The notes: generated by a model from the sequence alone, not told the origin. DNA of 64,000 nucleotides from Heyndrickxia vini (GCF_016772275.1 NZ_CP065425.1:2944653-3008652), one strand, 5' to 3'. Counted from the first letter of the stretch, positions 1-9,601 are shown. A program made the numbers and translations.

Positions 1-2
1 GT

Positions 3-191
3 GGAAAAACCTTATCGAAAGAATACGGAAACTTTGCCGAATTCACCATCGATATGGGTCGAGATCAAAGTGGAAAGTTGTGGATATACGAGGTCAATTC
101 AAAGCCAATGTCCTTTGATGAAAAGGACATCGAAAAAAAGAGAATAAAAAGTCTCATACAAATTTTTTATAATCAAACAATTTATAACTGA
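3..191 (+). CDS. YheC/YheD-family ATP-grasp protein, C-terminal fragment
   Basis: This is the last 62 codons of a gene that begins before the window. The readable part contains an acidic/Asn metal-binding ending, with the run IYEVNSKPM typical of the C-terminal end of ATP-grasp folds. In Bacillus, the YheC/YheD family carries this ending and is associated with the endospore coat. The next gene is a yheE homologue, as in the B. subtilis yheCDE region, which supports the family call. The stop codon lies inside a terminator hairpin. Whether this is the YheC or the YheD paralogue cannot be decided from the fragment. Confidence 0.6.
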   Translation, partial: GKTLSKEYGNFAEFTIDMGRDQSGKLWIYEVNSKPMSFDEKDIEKKRIKSLIQIFYNQTIYN

Positions 192-210
192 CTAATGGTC
201 AGTTTTTTCT
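186..210 (+). terminator. Rho-independent terminator after the YheC/D gene
   Basis: An AACTGAC/GTCAGTT stem with a short loop is followed directly by a run of six T. It includes the stop codon of the preceding gene. Confidence 0.75.
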
Positions 211-259
211 TTATCCATTATAATATAAATAATATAATCATTTGGAGGGTAACGGTCCC

Positions 260-478
260 ATGATCCAGCATTTCCAATATAAATCACTATACGAGAATCA
301 ACAGTTGCCTGGCTGGTATATCAGTTTTTACTACCAAAAAGAAAAACATGAAGGAATTTATCATCCAGAGGGGAGAATAGAGTGGACAAGTCCATATTCT
401 TTCGATATCGAAACAGAACAAAATGTAAAAAAACAAATTCACGAACTAATGCTTTACCATGTTTATGATAATCGTTAA
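260..478 (+). CDS. yheE: YheE-family protein (DUF5342)
   Basis: A 72-residue small soluble protein. It matches my memory of Bacillus YheE, which starts with an aromatic-rich HFQYKSLYE segment and ends KQIHELMLYHVY. The function is unknown. The ATG at 260 was chosen because GGAGGG at 244-249 lies about 10 bases upstream; an upstream in-frame TTG at 242 overlaps that ribosome site and is unlikely. No signal peptide or membrane segment is visible. It follows the YheC/D fragment on the same strand but after its terminator, so it is probably transcribed separately. Confidence 0.65.
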   Translation: MIQHFQYKSLYENQQLPGWYISFYYQKEKHEGIYHPEGRIEWTSPYSFDIETEQNVKKQIHELMLYHVYDNR

Positions 479-567
479 TTATTGCCAAGCAAATAACTGC
501 ATGATATGAACCTTGAATTGCCAAACTAAAATATGTGTACAAACGCTATTTTAGGAGGATATCATAC

Positions 568-759
568 ATGGAAAAGAAAAAAGATCCAGAATTTCTTCCG
601 GATTCACATTATGAAGGCAAGAATAACTTCTACTTAGATGTCGATCGCATGGTGAATGAAGGCATGTCTGGTGGCTCCGTCCATATGCGTGCAGATTCAA
701 CCAATATAGAAGAAGCTGTCGATTTCTTTCCAGAAGACCCGCCAAAAGAAATTGAATAA
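568..759 (+). CDS. Small conserved-looking acidic protein of unknown function
   Basis: A 63-residue hydrophilic, acidic protein. The ATG at 568 is preceded by AGGAGG at 553-558. The central stretch DVDRMVNEGMSGG looks like the conserved core of a small Bacillus family, and the C-terminus is rich in Glu, Asp and Pro. I do not recognise the family with certainty. There is no signal peptide, Cys pair or membrane helix. A terminator follows directly, so it appears to be a single-gene unit. Confidence 0.55.
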   Translation: MEKKKDPEFLPDSHYEGKNNFYLDVDRMVNEGMSGGSVHMRADSTNIEEAVDFFPEDPPKEIE

Positions 760-769
760 TTTCGTGTTT

Positions 770-797
770 AAGGCTGCCATTAAGGTAAGCCTTTTTT
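770..797 (+). terminator. Terminator after the 63-residue protein gene
   Basis: An AAGGCT/AGCCTT stem with a 12-base loop, followed by a T run. Confidence 0.6.
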
Positions 798-878
798 AAT
801 GTAAAAGTTTAAAAAATTGAATGAAATCGGCAAATTTTATAAAATGAATTTAAGTAAAGAAAAAAGAAGGAATTGTAT

Positions 879-1784
879 ATGCTGAAAAAATTAAAAAGAC
901 GTTATCCAAGTGCTGAAATTAAATCGTCCCCTTCAAATCTTTCTAATATGATTTGGTTTTTTATTGATGAGGATCAAAAATATTTCGGTATTCCATTAAA
1001 TAAGATAACATCATCGGAAATAGAATTATTAAAAACACTATTTCCAACCTTTCACACCGACATGGCTTTGAATACGTCCAATCAATCAAAAAAATGGTTT
1101 GACTATTTATTTAATGATCATCCCGCTTTACCTGATGACGATGTAAAAAAATCCTTTCGCATCATCCAATTTTTCATCTCACAATACGAAGATACCCTCG
1201 ATGCCAAGAGCTGGGAGGAGGCAATAAAAGCACTATTTCCCCATGAAGTAAACATTGTGTTTTCTTCTGCAAAGGAAGGCATTATTATCGAAGAAAAAAA
1301 GGATTACATCCTCTCTTTATCAGAATTACAAACTTCTATCAAAACTTTAGAAAGCGATTTCCTTTTTACTATTCATTTTTATTTAGGCCAGTTTTATTCA
1401 ATTATTGATCTTAAATCAATATTTCAATTAGAACAATCATTTTTTCATTTTGCCTCTACAGAAATGGCAAAGGACCGTATTTTTTCGCTTACAAATGTTT
1501 TACCATTATATTTATTAAAAAATACTCCTAATAAACTACGTGAATCTTTTTTTGCTTCCATGTTTGAAATTTTTAAAGAAGATAAGGAATTACGAAGAAC
1601 AATTAAACTGTACATAGAAAATAATTCAAATGCTAGTTTAACCGCAAAACAATTATTTTTACATCGTAATAGTTTACAATACCGTATCGATAAATTTGTT
1701 GAAAAAACGGGATTGGACTTAAAAACCTTTCCAAATGTATTAATTGTTTATCTTGCTTGCATTGATTTTGAATATTTTCATTAG
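879..1784 (+). CDS. PucR/CdaR-type helix-turn-helix regulator upstream of msmX
   Basis: A 301-residue soluble protein. The last 60 residues contain the pattern NNSNASLTAKQLFLHRNSLQ followed by YRIDK, the C-terminal helix-turn-helix seen in PucR/CdaR-type regulators. The N-terminal two thirds show no motif I can name. The ATG at 879 is preferred over the TTG at 873 because of its spacing from GAAGG. It lies directly upstream of the multisugar ABC ATPase gene, an arrangement I recall for B. subtilis yxkF-msmX, so a role in controlling carbohydrate-uptake energisation is an inference. No ligand domain can be assigned. Confidence 0.65.
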   Translation: MLKKLKRRYPSAEIKSSPSNLSNMIWFFIDEDQKYFGIPLNKITSSEIELLKTLFPTFHTDMALNTSNQSKKWFDYLFNDHPALPDDDVKKSFRIIQFFISQYEDTLDAKSWEEAIKALFPHEVNIVFSSAKEGIIIEEKKDYILSLSELQTSIKTLESDFLFTIHFYLGQFYSIIDLKSIFQLEQSFFHFASTEMAKDRIFSLTNVLPLYLLKNTPNKLRESFFASMFEIFKEDKELRRTIKLYIENNSNASLTAKQLFLHRNSLQYRIDKFVEKTGLDLKTFPNVLIVYLACIDFEYFH

Positions 1785-1790
1785 AAATTA

Positions 1791-1830
1791 CAGGCTGCCC
1801 AATAATCTACATCTTTTTTTGTGCAGCCTG
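1791..1830. repeat. Inverted repeat between the PucR-like gene and msmX
   Basis: CAGGCTGC at 1791-1798 is repeated inverted at 1823-1830, with a T-rich loop. There is no T run after the second arm, so a classical terminator on the plus strand is doubtful. Confidence 0.4.
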
Positions 1831-1893
1831 ACCATACCCATTTGTAAGGGCTTTCCTTATCATTTGTAGTAAGAAATAGAGGAGGTTCTAGTA

Positions 1894-2994
1894 ATGGCGG
1901 AAATTAAATTAGAACATGTATATAAAATCTACGATAATAAAGTGACAGCGGTAACTGATTTCAATCTTCATATCCAAGATAAAGAGTTTATCGTCTTTGT
2001 TGGTCCTTCCGGCTGCGGAAAATCAACTACTCTTCGTATGATTGCGGGTTTAGAGGAAATATCAAAAGGTGATTTTTATATTGATGGCAAGCGTGTGAAT
2101 GATGTTCCACCGAAAGATCGGGATATTGCCATGGTATTCCAAAACTACGCATTATACCCACATATGACTGTTTATGATAATATGGCGTTTGGTCTTAAGC
2201 TTCGAAAAGTCCCAAAACCTGAAATCGATAAACGTGTAAAAGAAGCCGCAAAAATTCTTGGACTTGAAGAATATTTAAAACGTAAACCGAAAGCATTATC
2301 CGGTGGACAAAGACAGCGTGTTGCACTTGGACGAGCGATTGTCAGAGATCCGAAAGTATTCTTAATGGATGAACCACTTTCTAATCTTGATGCTAAGCTT
2401 CGTGTACAAATGCGTGCTGAAATAGCTAAATTACATCAGCGCTTACAGCCAACAACGATTTATGTAACTCATGACCAAACAGAGGCGATGACAATGGCAA
2501 CACGGATCGTCGTAATGAAAGATGGGGTCATTCAACAAGTTGGTACACCGAAAGAAGTATATGATCATCCAAAGAATGTATTTGTTGCAGGATTTATTGG
2601 GTCACCAGCAATGAACTTCTTTAATGGTAAAATTGAAGATGGCCATTTTACGATGAATGATACCTTAAAGTTCACAATACCGGATGGAAAAATGAAGGTT
2701 TTACGTGAACAAAATCTTGTTGGAAAAAATATTATTTTCGGAATACGCCCGGAAGATATCCATGACGAACCGTTATTTATCAACTCATCTCCCGGTACTA
2801 AATTTACGACAACAATTGACGTTTCTGAATTAACAGGGGCAGAAACGATGTTATACTCTCAATTAAGTGGACAAGAATTTATTTCTCGAGTAGATTCACG
2901 TTCTGACATTAAACCTGGCGACAAACTTGAATTTGCCTTTGATATGAATAAAGGGCATTTCTTTAACCCCGAAACAGAAGAAAGAATTGGATAG
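1894..2994 (+). CDS. msmX: MsmX/UgpC-type multi-sugar ABC transporter ATPase
   Basis: A 366-residue ATP-binding subunit that energises several carbohydrate ABC importers in Bacillus. It shows Walker A GPSGCGKST near residue 37, a Q-loop, the LSGGQRQR signature, Walker B VFLMDEPLSNLDAK, the H-loop THDQTEAM, and a C-terminal MalK-type OB/TOBE region with the RPEDI motif. The ribosome site GAGGAGGT precedes the ATG. No permease or binding-protein gene lies next to it, as expected for an ATPase shared by several transporters. A strong terminator follows. Confidence 0.9.
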   Translation: MAEIKLEHVYKIYDNKVTAVTDFNLHIQDKEFIVFVGPSGCGKSTTLRMIAGLEEISKGDFYIDGKRVNDVPPKDRDIAMVFQNYALYPHMTVYDNMAFGLKLRKVPKPEIDKRVKEAAKILGLEEYLKRKPKALSGGQRQRVALGRAIVRDPKVFLMDEPLSNLDAKLRVQMRAEIAKLHQRLQPTTIYVTHDQTEAMTMATRIVVMKDGVIQQVGTPKEVYDHPKNVFVAGFIGSPAMNFFNGKIEDGHFTMNDTLKFTIPDGKMKVLREQNLVGKNIIFGIRPEDIHDEPLFINSSPGTKFTTTIDVSELTGAETMLYSQLSGQEFISRVDSRSDIKPGDKLEFAFDMNKGHFFNPETEERIG

Positions 2995-3022
2995 AGTTTA
3001 TTTAATATGAATATTTCCTTTT

Positions 3023-3053
3023 AAAAAGCAGTCGGTTTTCCCGATTGCTTTTT
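3023..3053 (+). terminator. Terminator after msmX
   Basis: AAAAGCAGTCGG and CCGATTGCTTTT form a hairpin followed by T residues. The 5' end of the hairpin is A-rich, so it may also serve the opposing gene. Confidence 0.75.
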
Positions 3054-3300
3054 AATAAGTAATTTTTTTGGGCATATCCACCCCACAGCTGCCACATTTA
3101 AATAAATGAACACATTCATTACGCTTTGAACTATTTGGTACTCCATCTGCTAACTTTATTAAATCAATATCCATATAAGCGCTATAATCATCGTAAAAAT
3201 CATATATTCTCCCCTGATCCCGCATCTGGCCACCACATGCCGGACATAATAAACTGTCATCATTTACCCCATTACAACGTGGACACCAGTCCCAATCCAT
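3052..3300 (-). CDS. Small double zinc-ribbon protein
   Basis: An 82-residue protein with three CxxC pairs: CPRC near the N-terminus, CPAC at about residue 18, and CGSC near the C-terminus. Between them is an acidic, Tyr-rich stretch (YDFYDDYSAYMD). The pattern suggests one or two bound zinc ions and a nucleic-acid or protein contact role. I do not recognise the specific family. It is convergent with msmX and ends in the terminator region. GGTGAT precedes the ATG at 3300. Confidence 0.55.
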   Translation of the reverse strand: MDWDWCPRCNGVNDDSLLCPACGGQMRDQGRIYDFYDDYSAYMDIDLIKLADGVPNSSKRNECVHLFKCGSCGVDMPKKITY

Positions 3301-3567
3301 ATCATCACCAACTTTAAAATAAATCTTCTTTATATGAGTTTGTGAATAATGGACAATAATATTCTTTTCATTCTAAGTTAATATCGGCAAAAATTACCTA
3401 ATTACAAGGTTGTATATTTTAGTCTAAAAAAAACATAATACTTAGTACAAAGCAAGCAACACCTACTTCTACCGATGGGTTACTCCAATAGATGGATACA
3501 CTCAACAGTGTTGCTGGTGCAATTCCAGCTAACCCAACCATAAAAATCAACGAGGAGGATTTAAATC

Positions 3568-3777
3568 ATGGCAAACAACAACAACTCAAACCAATTAGTA
3601 GCTCCTGGAGCACAACAAGCAATCGATCAAATGAAATTTGAAATTGCTCAAGAATTCGGTGTTAACCTTGGTGCAGACACAACTTCTCGAGCTAACGGAT
3701 CAGTAGGGGGAGAAATCACAAAACGCTTAGTTCAAATGGCAGAACAACAACTTGGCGGCGGATTCTCTCAACATTAA
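3568..3777 (+). CDS. Alpha/beta-type small acid-soluble spore protein
   Basis: A 69-residue DNA-coating spore protein. It contains the germination-protease site EIAQEFGV, then the conserved core [20 protein letters not shown], and the usual Gln/Asn-rich ends. The length matches the family (60-75 residues). A strong GAGGAGG ribosome site precedes the ATG. The family saturates spore DNA and protects it from UV and heat; it is made in the forespore under sigma-G. I could not define the promoter confidently. This gene alone is good evidence that the host forms endospores. Confidence 0.95.
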   Translation: MANNNNSNQLVAPGAQQAIDQMKFEIAQEFGVNLGADTTSRANGSVGGEITKRLVQMAEQQLGGGFSQH

Positions 3778-3815
3778 TCAATTTATTGTCACATTTAACT
3801 AAATATAATGGATTG

Positions 3816-3842
3816 AAAGGGGACACTTTAAGTGTCCCCTTT
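3816..3842 (+). terminator. Strong terminator between the SASP gene and fumC
   Basis: AAAGGGGACACTT and AAGTGTCCCCTTT form a 13-bp perfect stem with almost no loop. It lies between two convergent genes and can serve both. Confidence 0.85.
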
Positions 3843-3846
3843 CCTA

Positions 3847-5238
3847 TTATAAACCCTTCAAATTTACCATTTTTTTCGGATCAATCCATTGTTGATACTG
3901 TTCCTCTGTAACATATCCAGTTTTTATCGCCGCTTCCTTTAATGTAGAACCTTCTTTAAAAGCAAGTTTTGCTATTTCAGCTGCTTTTTCATAGCCTATA
4001 TAAGGATTTAATGCAGTTACTAGCATTAAAGAACGATTTACATTTTCATCGATAACCTCTTTATTCGGTTCAATGCCCACAGCACAGTTTGTATTAAATG
4101 AACGGATACTGTCAGCTAATAGGTTAACGGATTGAAGGAAATTGTATATAATCACCGGTTTAAAAACGTTTAACTCAAAATTCCCCTGACTTGCAGCAAA
4201 ACCAATCGCGGCATCATTTCCAAATACTTGTGTAGCAACCATTGTTAATGCCTCACTTTGAGTAGGGTTAACTTTTCCCGGCATAATCGAACTTCCTGGT
4301 TCATTCGCCGGGATGCTAATCTCTCCTATTCCGCTCCTTGGACCACTTGCAAGCCATCTTACATCATTGGCTATCTTCATAACGTCTGCGGCTAAAGCCT
4401 TCAATGTTCCATGTACATGAACAATTTCATCATGACTAGTTAATGCATGAAATTTATTATTAGATGAACGGAATGAAAACCCTGTAAGGTTATTTAATTC
4501 CCGTGCGACCTTCTCTCCGAAAGATGGATCTGCATTTATTCCAGTACCAACAGCTGTTCCGCCTATTGCTAAGTTTAATAGGTGCTCACTACTTTCAAGA
4601 AGCATTTTTCTGCTTTTTTCCAGCATAGCTCTCCAACCGCTAATTTCTTGACCAAGTGTTAATGGGGTTGCATCTTGTAAATGTGTTCGACCGATTTTAA
4701 TAATATCCATAAACTCATTTTCTTTTTGTACAAAAGTATCGGTTAATTCCGCTATTGCTGGTAATAGTTTTTCTTGTACAACATGATATGCCGCAATATG
4801 CATCGCAGTTGGAAAAGTATCATTTGAACTTTGGGACATATTAATATCATCATTTGGATGTATATGTTCCTTCGATTCATTTTTCTGTAAGATCTCATTT
4901 GCCCTTCTGGCTATTACTTCATTTACATTCATATTTGATTGGGTTCCACTGCCTGTTTGCCAAACAACAAGCGGAAAATGATCATCGAAACGTCCTTCTA
5001 ACACTTCTTCACAAGCTTCCACAATTGCTTGTTTCTTTGCATCTGATAACTTTCCTAAGTTATGGTTGGCTATTGCCGCGGCTTTTTTTAATTGAGCAAA
5101 GGCTTGTATGACCTCCATTGGCATTTTTTCCGAGCCAATTTTAAAGTTTTCCTTGCTCCTTTGTGTTTGTGCTCCCCAATATTTATCCGCAGGGACCTTC
5201 ATTTCTCCAAGTGTATCTTTTTCGATTCGGAATTGCAT
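3847..5238 (-). CDS. fumC: Class II fumarate hydratase
   Basis: A 463-residue soluble enzyme interconverting fumarate and malate in the TCA cycle. It carries the superfamily signature [15 protein letters not shown] at about residues 316-330, plus [14 protein letters not shown] and [16 protein letters not shown], which form the active site. The length is typical of oxygen-stable class II fumarases. It is a single-gene unit, convergent with the SASP gene and divided from the upstream MFS gene by about 140 bp. No frameshift or missing motif is seen. Confidence 0.93.
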   Translation of the reverse strand: MQFRIEKDTLGEMKVPADKYWGAQTQRSKENFKIGSEKMPMEVIQAFAQLKKAAAIANHNLGKLSDAKKQAIVEACEEVLEGRFDDHFPLVVWQTGSGTQSNMNVNEVIARRANEILQKNESKEHIHPNDDINMSQSSNDTFPTAMHIAAYHVVQEKLLPAIAELTDTFVQKENEFMDIIKIGRTHLQDATPLTLGQEISGWRAMLEKSRKMLLESSEHLLNLAIGGTAVGTGINADPSFGEKVARELNNLTGFSFRSSNNKFHALTSHDEIVHVHGTLKALAADVMKIANDVRWLASGPRSGIGEISIPANEPGSSIMPGKVNPTQSEALTMVATQVFGNDAAIGFAASQGNFELNVFKPVIIYNFLQSVNLLADSIRSFNTNCAVGIEPNKEVIDENVNRSLMLVTALNPYIGYEKAAEIAKLAFKEGSTLKEAAIKTGYVTEEQYQQWIDPKKMVNLKGL

Positions 5239-5345
5239 TTTACCACTCCTTATCTCAATATATTTTTTATTTTCCCATAAATTTAGTAAATCTTCATGTG
5301 AAATGCATTCAAAATGATTCTCTCATCATTATGTACATATTTTAT

Positions 5346-5378
5346 AAAAAAAAAAGCAATTCCAACAAGGAACTGCTA
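5346..5378 (-). terminator. Terminator of the MFS gene
   Basis: On the minus strand AGCAGTTCC and GGAATTGCT pair around a 6-base loop and are followed by a long T run. The 5' arm overlaps the last codons of the MFS gene. Confidence 0.8.
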
Positions 5379-6659
5379 ATTACTTACTACAGGTTGATCT
5401 TCCACTATCGTTATGCCTTTTTTTAATAGTCGGGGAAGCACTATCATATAATAGATTCCAACAAGTAAAAGCCCTCCTCCTACAATACAATAAAGCGTTT
5501 CAATCTGTATAAATTTTTGAAAGGAAATACTAATAAATGCTAATGTTAATGTTTGCGCAAGCATCATTAAAGGACTAACCCAGCCTTGTACACGTCCCAT
5601 ATACTTTTTATCGACAATACTTGGCATCCAGCCACCGATAGCGATATTTACTAATGGCAATGTTATTGCTGAGATAAAGATTAATACGAAAAACAGCATT
5701 AAATTATTGGCATAACCTGATAGGACAACAAACGTACCAGTAATAATAAGTCCCACAATCATTGCTTGATAGAATTTAACTTTTTGAATGATGAGCGAAG
5801 AAATTATACTGCCAATTAAAACTCCGGTTCCGAAAACCACACCTAGTATTACGGAATACTCCTCATAGTTTTGCGGTGCTAGCTTATATTTTAAAATAAA
5901 TATTGGCATGACTGAAAAACCGCCATTAACAATTCCAAAAATGCAAAATCCGATAATTAGTGAACGCAGTAGCTTGTTTTTAAGAATATAAAATGCACCT
6001 GTTTTAAAATCTTTAAAGACAAAACTAATATTCAAGTCCTTCCATTTATGATGACCATTTGGTAATCTAACCTCTTCGGGAATTTTGCATGCTCTCATCA
6101 AAAGTCCACTGATGATAAATGAGAGAGAATCAATAACAATTGCACCATACACACCTGTAAAGCGGTAAGCAAGAATCCCTAATGCACTGCCAAACAACAT
6201 AAATAAACTAGAAACCATTTGATTTAATCCCGCTGACGTAGCATAATCATCCTTTGATAAAACACCTTGTAAGATTCCACTTTCAGCCGGAAAGAAAAAT
6301 TTAGAAATAGCACTTCTTAGAAAAAGTACAGCAAAGATTAACGGCATCCACCCAATATAGATTGCCCCTATTAAGACGATGGATAGAAATGCACTTAGCG
6401 TATCACAATGATAGGCGATTTTTTGCCGATCCATACGATCCGCCAATACACCAACGATAAAGAATACGGCTAATGTTGGCAGCGAGTACATCATCTCGGC
6501 AACAGATGCATAGGCTGGCTGATTGGAGAAACGATCGAGTAAATAAAATGTAAATGCTGTAATCCCGATGACACTGCCCATTTGTGAGGTGAAATTCGCA
6601 AAAAACAGCTTAACAAAAATAGGATTTTTAAATATTTCCTTAAATTTTTTCATTTTCAT
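5376..6659 (-). CDS. Major facilitator superfamily exporter
   Basis: A 427-residue integral membrane protein with about 12 hydrophobic helices. The loop after helix 2 has GVLADRMDRQKI, the MFS motif A (G-x-L-a-D-r-x-d-R-k). The layout resembles the enterobactin/macrolide exporter branch, but the substrate cannot be read from sequence. A basic N-terminus (MKMKKFKEIFKNP) precedes the first helix. It stands alone between fumC and the penicillin-binding protein gene on the same strand, each with its own terminator. Confidence 0.8.
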   Translation of the reverse strand: MKMKKFKEIFKNPIFVKLFFANFTSQMGSVIGITAFTFYLLDRFSNQPAYASVAEMMYSLPTLAVFFIVGVLADRMDRQKIAYHCDTLSAFLSIVLIGAIYIGWMPLIFAVLFLRSAISKFFFPAESGILQGVLSKDDYATSAGLNQMVSSLFMLFGSALGILAYRFTGVYGAIVIDSLSFIISGLLMRACKIPEEVRLPNGHHKWKDLNISFVFKDFKTGAFYILKNKLLRSLIIGFCIFGIVNGGFSVMPIFILKYKLAPQNYEEYSVILGVVFGTGVLIGSIISSLIIQKVKFYQAMIVGLIITGTFVVLSGYANNLMLFFVLIFISAITLPLVNIAIGGWMPSIVDKKYMGRVQGWVSPLMMLAQTLTLAFISISFQKFIQIETLYCIVGGGLLLVGIYYMIVLPRLLKKGITIVEDQPVVSN

Positions 6660-6785
6660 ACCTCATTTTTATATAATTTTCCTTTATTATAAGTATGGAT
6701 TTTGATTAATGGCAGGATCTTGTGAAGGTTCTTTTCTCGGTCTATAGTCTGATTTCAATTCGTCCCACTATACTAATGATAAACA

Positions 6786-6822
6786 AAAAAAACCTCCAAA
6801 CTGTACTTAGTTTGAAGGTTAT
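6786..6822 (-). terminator. Terminator of the penicillin-binding protein gene
   Basis: On the minus strand AACCTTCAAACT and AGTTTGGAGGTT pair and a T run follows. The stem includes the stop codon of the gene. Confidence 0.8.
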
Positions 6823-8894
6823 TCACCTTTGAATTTTTTAATTTTTTCTTTTATTTTCTCTTCAAGGATTTTCCATTCACTTTTTCCATCTTCTAGTTTT
6901 TCTTTGAGTTTTTCTGTACCTTGTTTCAACTTTTCATTTATTTCTTTTGCTTTCGTTTTAATTGGGTGATCTGATTCATATTTTTTTTGGATTTGGCTAT
7001 TTATCGATTCTGTATCAAATTTTTCCGCTTTCGTGTATTTTAACGTGTTTTGCATAATTGATTGAAAAACAGGAACAACGCCTTGGGCACTTAACCCATA
7101 TAAATAATGCTCTCGATCGGTTTTATCATAGCCAATCCAAACAGCACCGACAAGATTAGGAGTATAACCGACAAACCATTGGTCAGCCGTTCCGTCTATA
7201 TTATCATATGGAACTTGTGTTGATCCCGTTTTACCTGCCATTTGATAGCCCGAAACTTTTGCACCTTTACCTGTCCCGGTTTCCATTACATTTAAAAGCA
7301 TCGATGTCATTTTATCAGCTGTTTTCTTATCCGTTACTTTTGTTACTTTTGGTTTTCTTTCAACAATAATTTTTCCTGTCGGGCCAACAATTTTAGTAAT
7401 GATGTGCCCATCTTCACGTTTGCCTTCGTTGGCAAATGCCGAATACGCCTCAGCCATTTGTAAAGGAGATACTCCTTTTGTTAATCCGCCAAGTGCAATG
7501 CTTAAATTTCGATCTTCATCTGTTAATGGAATGCCAAATCTCTTGACAGCGTCCATTCCTTTATCAATACCAATCTCATTTAATAACCAAACAGCCGGAA
7601 TATTAATCGAGTCTTCCACTGCCTTATACATCGGTACTTCACCTTGATATTGGCCGTTATAATTTGTCGGTGAGTAATTATGACCAAATGTCATCTTTTC
7701 ATCCTTCAACATTGAATCAGGCTTATAACCTTCTTCTAAAGCCGGTGTATACACTGCTAATGGCTTAAAGGTCGATCCCGGTGACCGTCTTAATTGTGTC
7801 GCTCGATTAAAACCACGAAAAACCTTTTCCCCTCTGCCACCGACTAACCCACGAATTCCACCGGTTTTTGGATCTAGCAGGATTGAACCACTTTGTACAA
7901 TTTGACCGCCTCTCCCTTGAGGAAAATTATAATTATTGTTATATACATTTTCCAACGAAGATTGTATATTTTGATCCATTTCTGTGTAAATACGATAACC
8001 ACGGGTCATAATTTCATCTTGCGTCAATCCGAATTTATCTGTCGCTTCTGCTAAGACCGCATCAACATAATAAGGATATTTTCCTTTCAATGGATCTTTC
8101 TGTTGATCATCAAGTACTAATTGTTCTTTTTTAGCATCGCCGAATTGTTTTTTCGTGATGTAGCCATATTGTTTCATTGCCCCAAGAACGATGTTTCTGC
8201 GCTTTATCGTTCGATCCATATGATAATAAGGATCGAGTGCAGATGGCGCATTTACAATTCCCGCAAGTGCGGCTGCCTCACTAAGATTAATATCTTCTAC
8301 ATCTTTACCAAAATACCGTTGGGCAGCTTTTTGAACTCCCCATGCACCATGTCCAAAATAAACTTGATTTAAATACATTTCTAAAATATCGTCTTTAGTA
8401 TATTTTTTTTCGATTTCTATTGCTAAAAACAGTTCTTCGATTTTACGCTTATATGTTCTTTCATCTGACAACAAGGCATTTTTAGTTAGCTGTTGGGTAA
8501 TTGTACTTCCCCCAGCTGTTATGCCACCTGCAGTAAAGTTTTTAAAGAGTGCACTAGTTATTCCTTTCACATCAAAACCACCATGTTGGTAAAAACGATG
8601 GTCTTCAATAGCAACAATTGCATCTTTTAAATGTTGAGGCATTTTTTTTATCGAAACGCCTTCTGTTCGGTTTGCGGAGATTTTGCTTGCAACATCTCCG
8701 TCTTTATCGTAAATAACAGTCGATTGTGCTAAGCCCTTTTTCAAAGACTCAACATTAGCCGTAGCTGCAAAATATCCAAAAAAGGCAAGAAACGCTAATA
8801 GGGTTACTGAGCCTACTAGAATAATTATTTGATTCATATGTGCCTTTTTCCAAAATTTCTTTACAGCTTCACGAAATCGCTGTAACCATTCCAT
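6819..8894 (-). CDS. Class A penicillin-binding protein (PBP1A/PBP2C-like)
   Basis: A 691-residue bifunctional peptidoglycan synthase with one N-terminal membrane anchor (about residues 20-45). The glycosyltransferase domain shows AIEDHRFYQHGG, GGSTITQQLTKN and YLNQVYFGHG. The transpeptidase domain shows SPGSTFKPLAVY (catalytic Ser and Lys), the SxN motif as SIN, and KTGST. The C-terminus is a highly charged Lys/Glu-rich tail of about 70 residues. The ATG at 8894 is better spaced from the ribosome site GCAGGG than the TTG six codons upstream. It resembles B. subtilis PbpF most, but I do not assign a symbol. It is a single-gene unit. Confidence 0.88.
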   Translation of the reverse strand: MEWLQRFREAVKKFWKKAHMNQIIILVGSVTLLAFLAFFGYFAATANVESLKKGLAQSTVIYDKDGDVASKISANRTEGVSIKKMPQHLKDAIVAIEDHRFYQHGGFDVKGITSALFKNFTAGGITAGGSTITQQLTKNALLSDERTYKRKIEELFLAIEIEKKYTKDDILEMYLNQVYFGHGAWGVQKAAQRYFGKDVEDINLSEAAALAGIVNAPSALDPYYHMDRTIKRRNIVLGAMKQYGYITKKQFGDAKKEQLVLDDQQKDPLKGKYPYYVDAVLAEATDKFGLTQDEIMTRGYRIYTEMDQNIQSSLENVYNNNYNFPQGRGGQIVQSGSILLDPKTGGIRGLVGGRGEKVFRGFNRATQLRRSPGSTFKPLAVYTPALEEGYKPDSMLKDEKMTFGHNYSPTNYNGQYQGEVPMYKAVEDSINIPAVWLLNEIGIDKGMDAVKRFGIPLTDEDRNLSIALGGLTKGVSPLQMAEAYSAFANEGKREDGHIITKIVGPTGKIIVERKPKVTKVTDKKTADKMTSMLLNVMETGTGKGAKVSGYQMAGKTGSTQVPYDNIDGTADQWFVGYTPNLVGAVWIGYDKTDREHYLYGLSAQGVVPVFQSIMQNTLKYTKAEKFDTESINSQIQKKYESDHPIKTKAKEINEKLKQGTEKLKEKLEDGKSEWKILEEKIKEKIKKFKGE

Positions 8895-9027
8895 ACTTTT
8901 CCCTGCTTTCAATTAGTAAAAATTAATACACCTATTTCTAACGTAAAGCATATTATTTTAGATTAGAAAAATCAATGAAAATTAATTTACTTTGTAATAA
9001 TTTTGTAATATAAAGCATTTATTTGAG

Positions 9028-9053
9028 TGTTAATTGCAATGTATAAAGGGTAT
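9028..9053 (+). promoter_or_regulatory. Sigma-B-like promoter of the universal stress protein gene
   Basis: TGTTAA, a 14-base spacer, then GGGTAT. The -10 matches the sigma-B consensus fully and the -35 four of six positions (GTTTAA). The start codon of the stress protein gene lies 33 bases downstream. Confidence 0.45.
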
Positions 9054-9085
9054 ATAGTAAGTAATTTAAAGAGGAGCTGATAAAT

Positions 9086-9601
9086 ATGTATCATCATATT
9101 TTAGTTTGCTTTGATAACTCAGACGGTAGTAGAAAAGCATTAGAAATTGCGGCAAATTTATATTTATTAAATCCAAACTGTCAATTAAGTGTTGTTCAAG
9201 TAATAAACGGAACTTCCCATTCCATCGATACGCCACTGCCGGAAGATAGCTTGGGTAAGTCTGGATATACTGCTATCCCACGTTCAGATGGTGGTGTCTA
9301 TGCCACACACCTTCCCCCTGAACATTCGATTCAAGAAAATACAAAACACTTTATACAAGATGATGAACCCGATCTTCATGCGGAAGTTGATGAGATTTTA
9401 CAACCTAAAGGGATATCCTTTCATTTTGATACGCTTTATGGAAAGACTTCCGAGAATATATGCGAATACTCGGAGTCAAATCAAATAGATTTAATTGTCG
9501 TTGGTCAGAGTGAAGAAGGGATTTTCAAGCGGATTTTTCTTGGAAGTACTGAGGAAAATATTATTAAAAATACTACCAGAGACGTTCTAGTTGTGAAATA
9601 A
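9086..9601 (+). CDS. Universal stress protein UspA family
   Basis: A 171-residue cytosolic protein with an alpha/beta Usp fold. It starts HHILVCFDNSDGSRKALEIA, the usual first strand and helix. It ends with the nucleotide-loop pattern VVGQSEEGIFKRIFLGSTEE, which contains the Gly-rich ATP-site residues (G-x2-G-x9-G-S/T) in slightly diverged form. It is about 20 residues longer than a typical single-domain Usp, with the extra length in an acidic, Pro/His-containing loop at about residues 45-95. The upstream sequence contains a sigma-B-like promoter, in keeping with a stress role. Confidence 0.85.
   Translation: MYHHILVCFDNSDGSRKALEIAANLYLLNPNCQLSVVQVINGTSHSIDTPLPEDSLGKSGYTAIPRSDGGVYATHLPPEHSIQENTKHFIQDDEPDLHAEVDEILQPKGISFHFDTLYGKTSENICEYSESNQIDLIVVGQSEEGIFKRIFLGSTEENIIKNTTRDVLVVK

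Noticed and set aside
3440-3567. Sigma-G promoter for the SASP gene
   Set aside because: The gene must have one, but I could not find a pair of boxes with correct spacing that I would defend.
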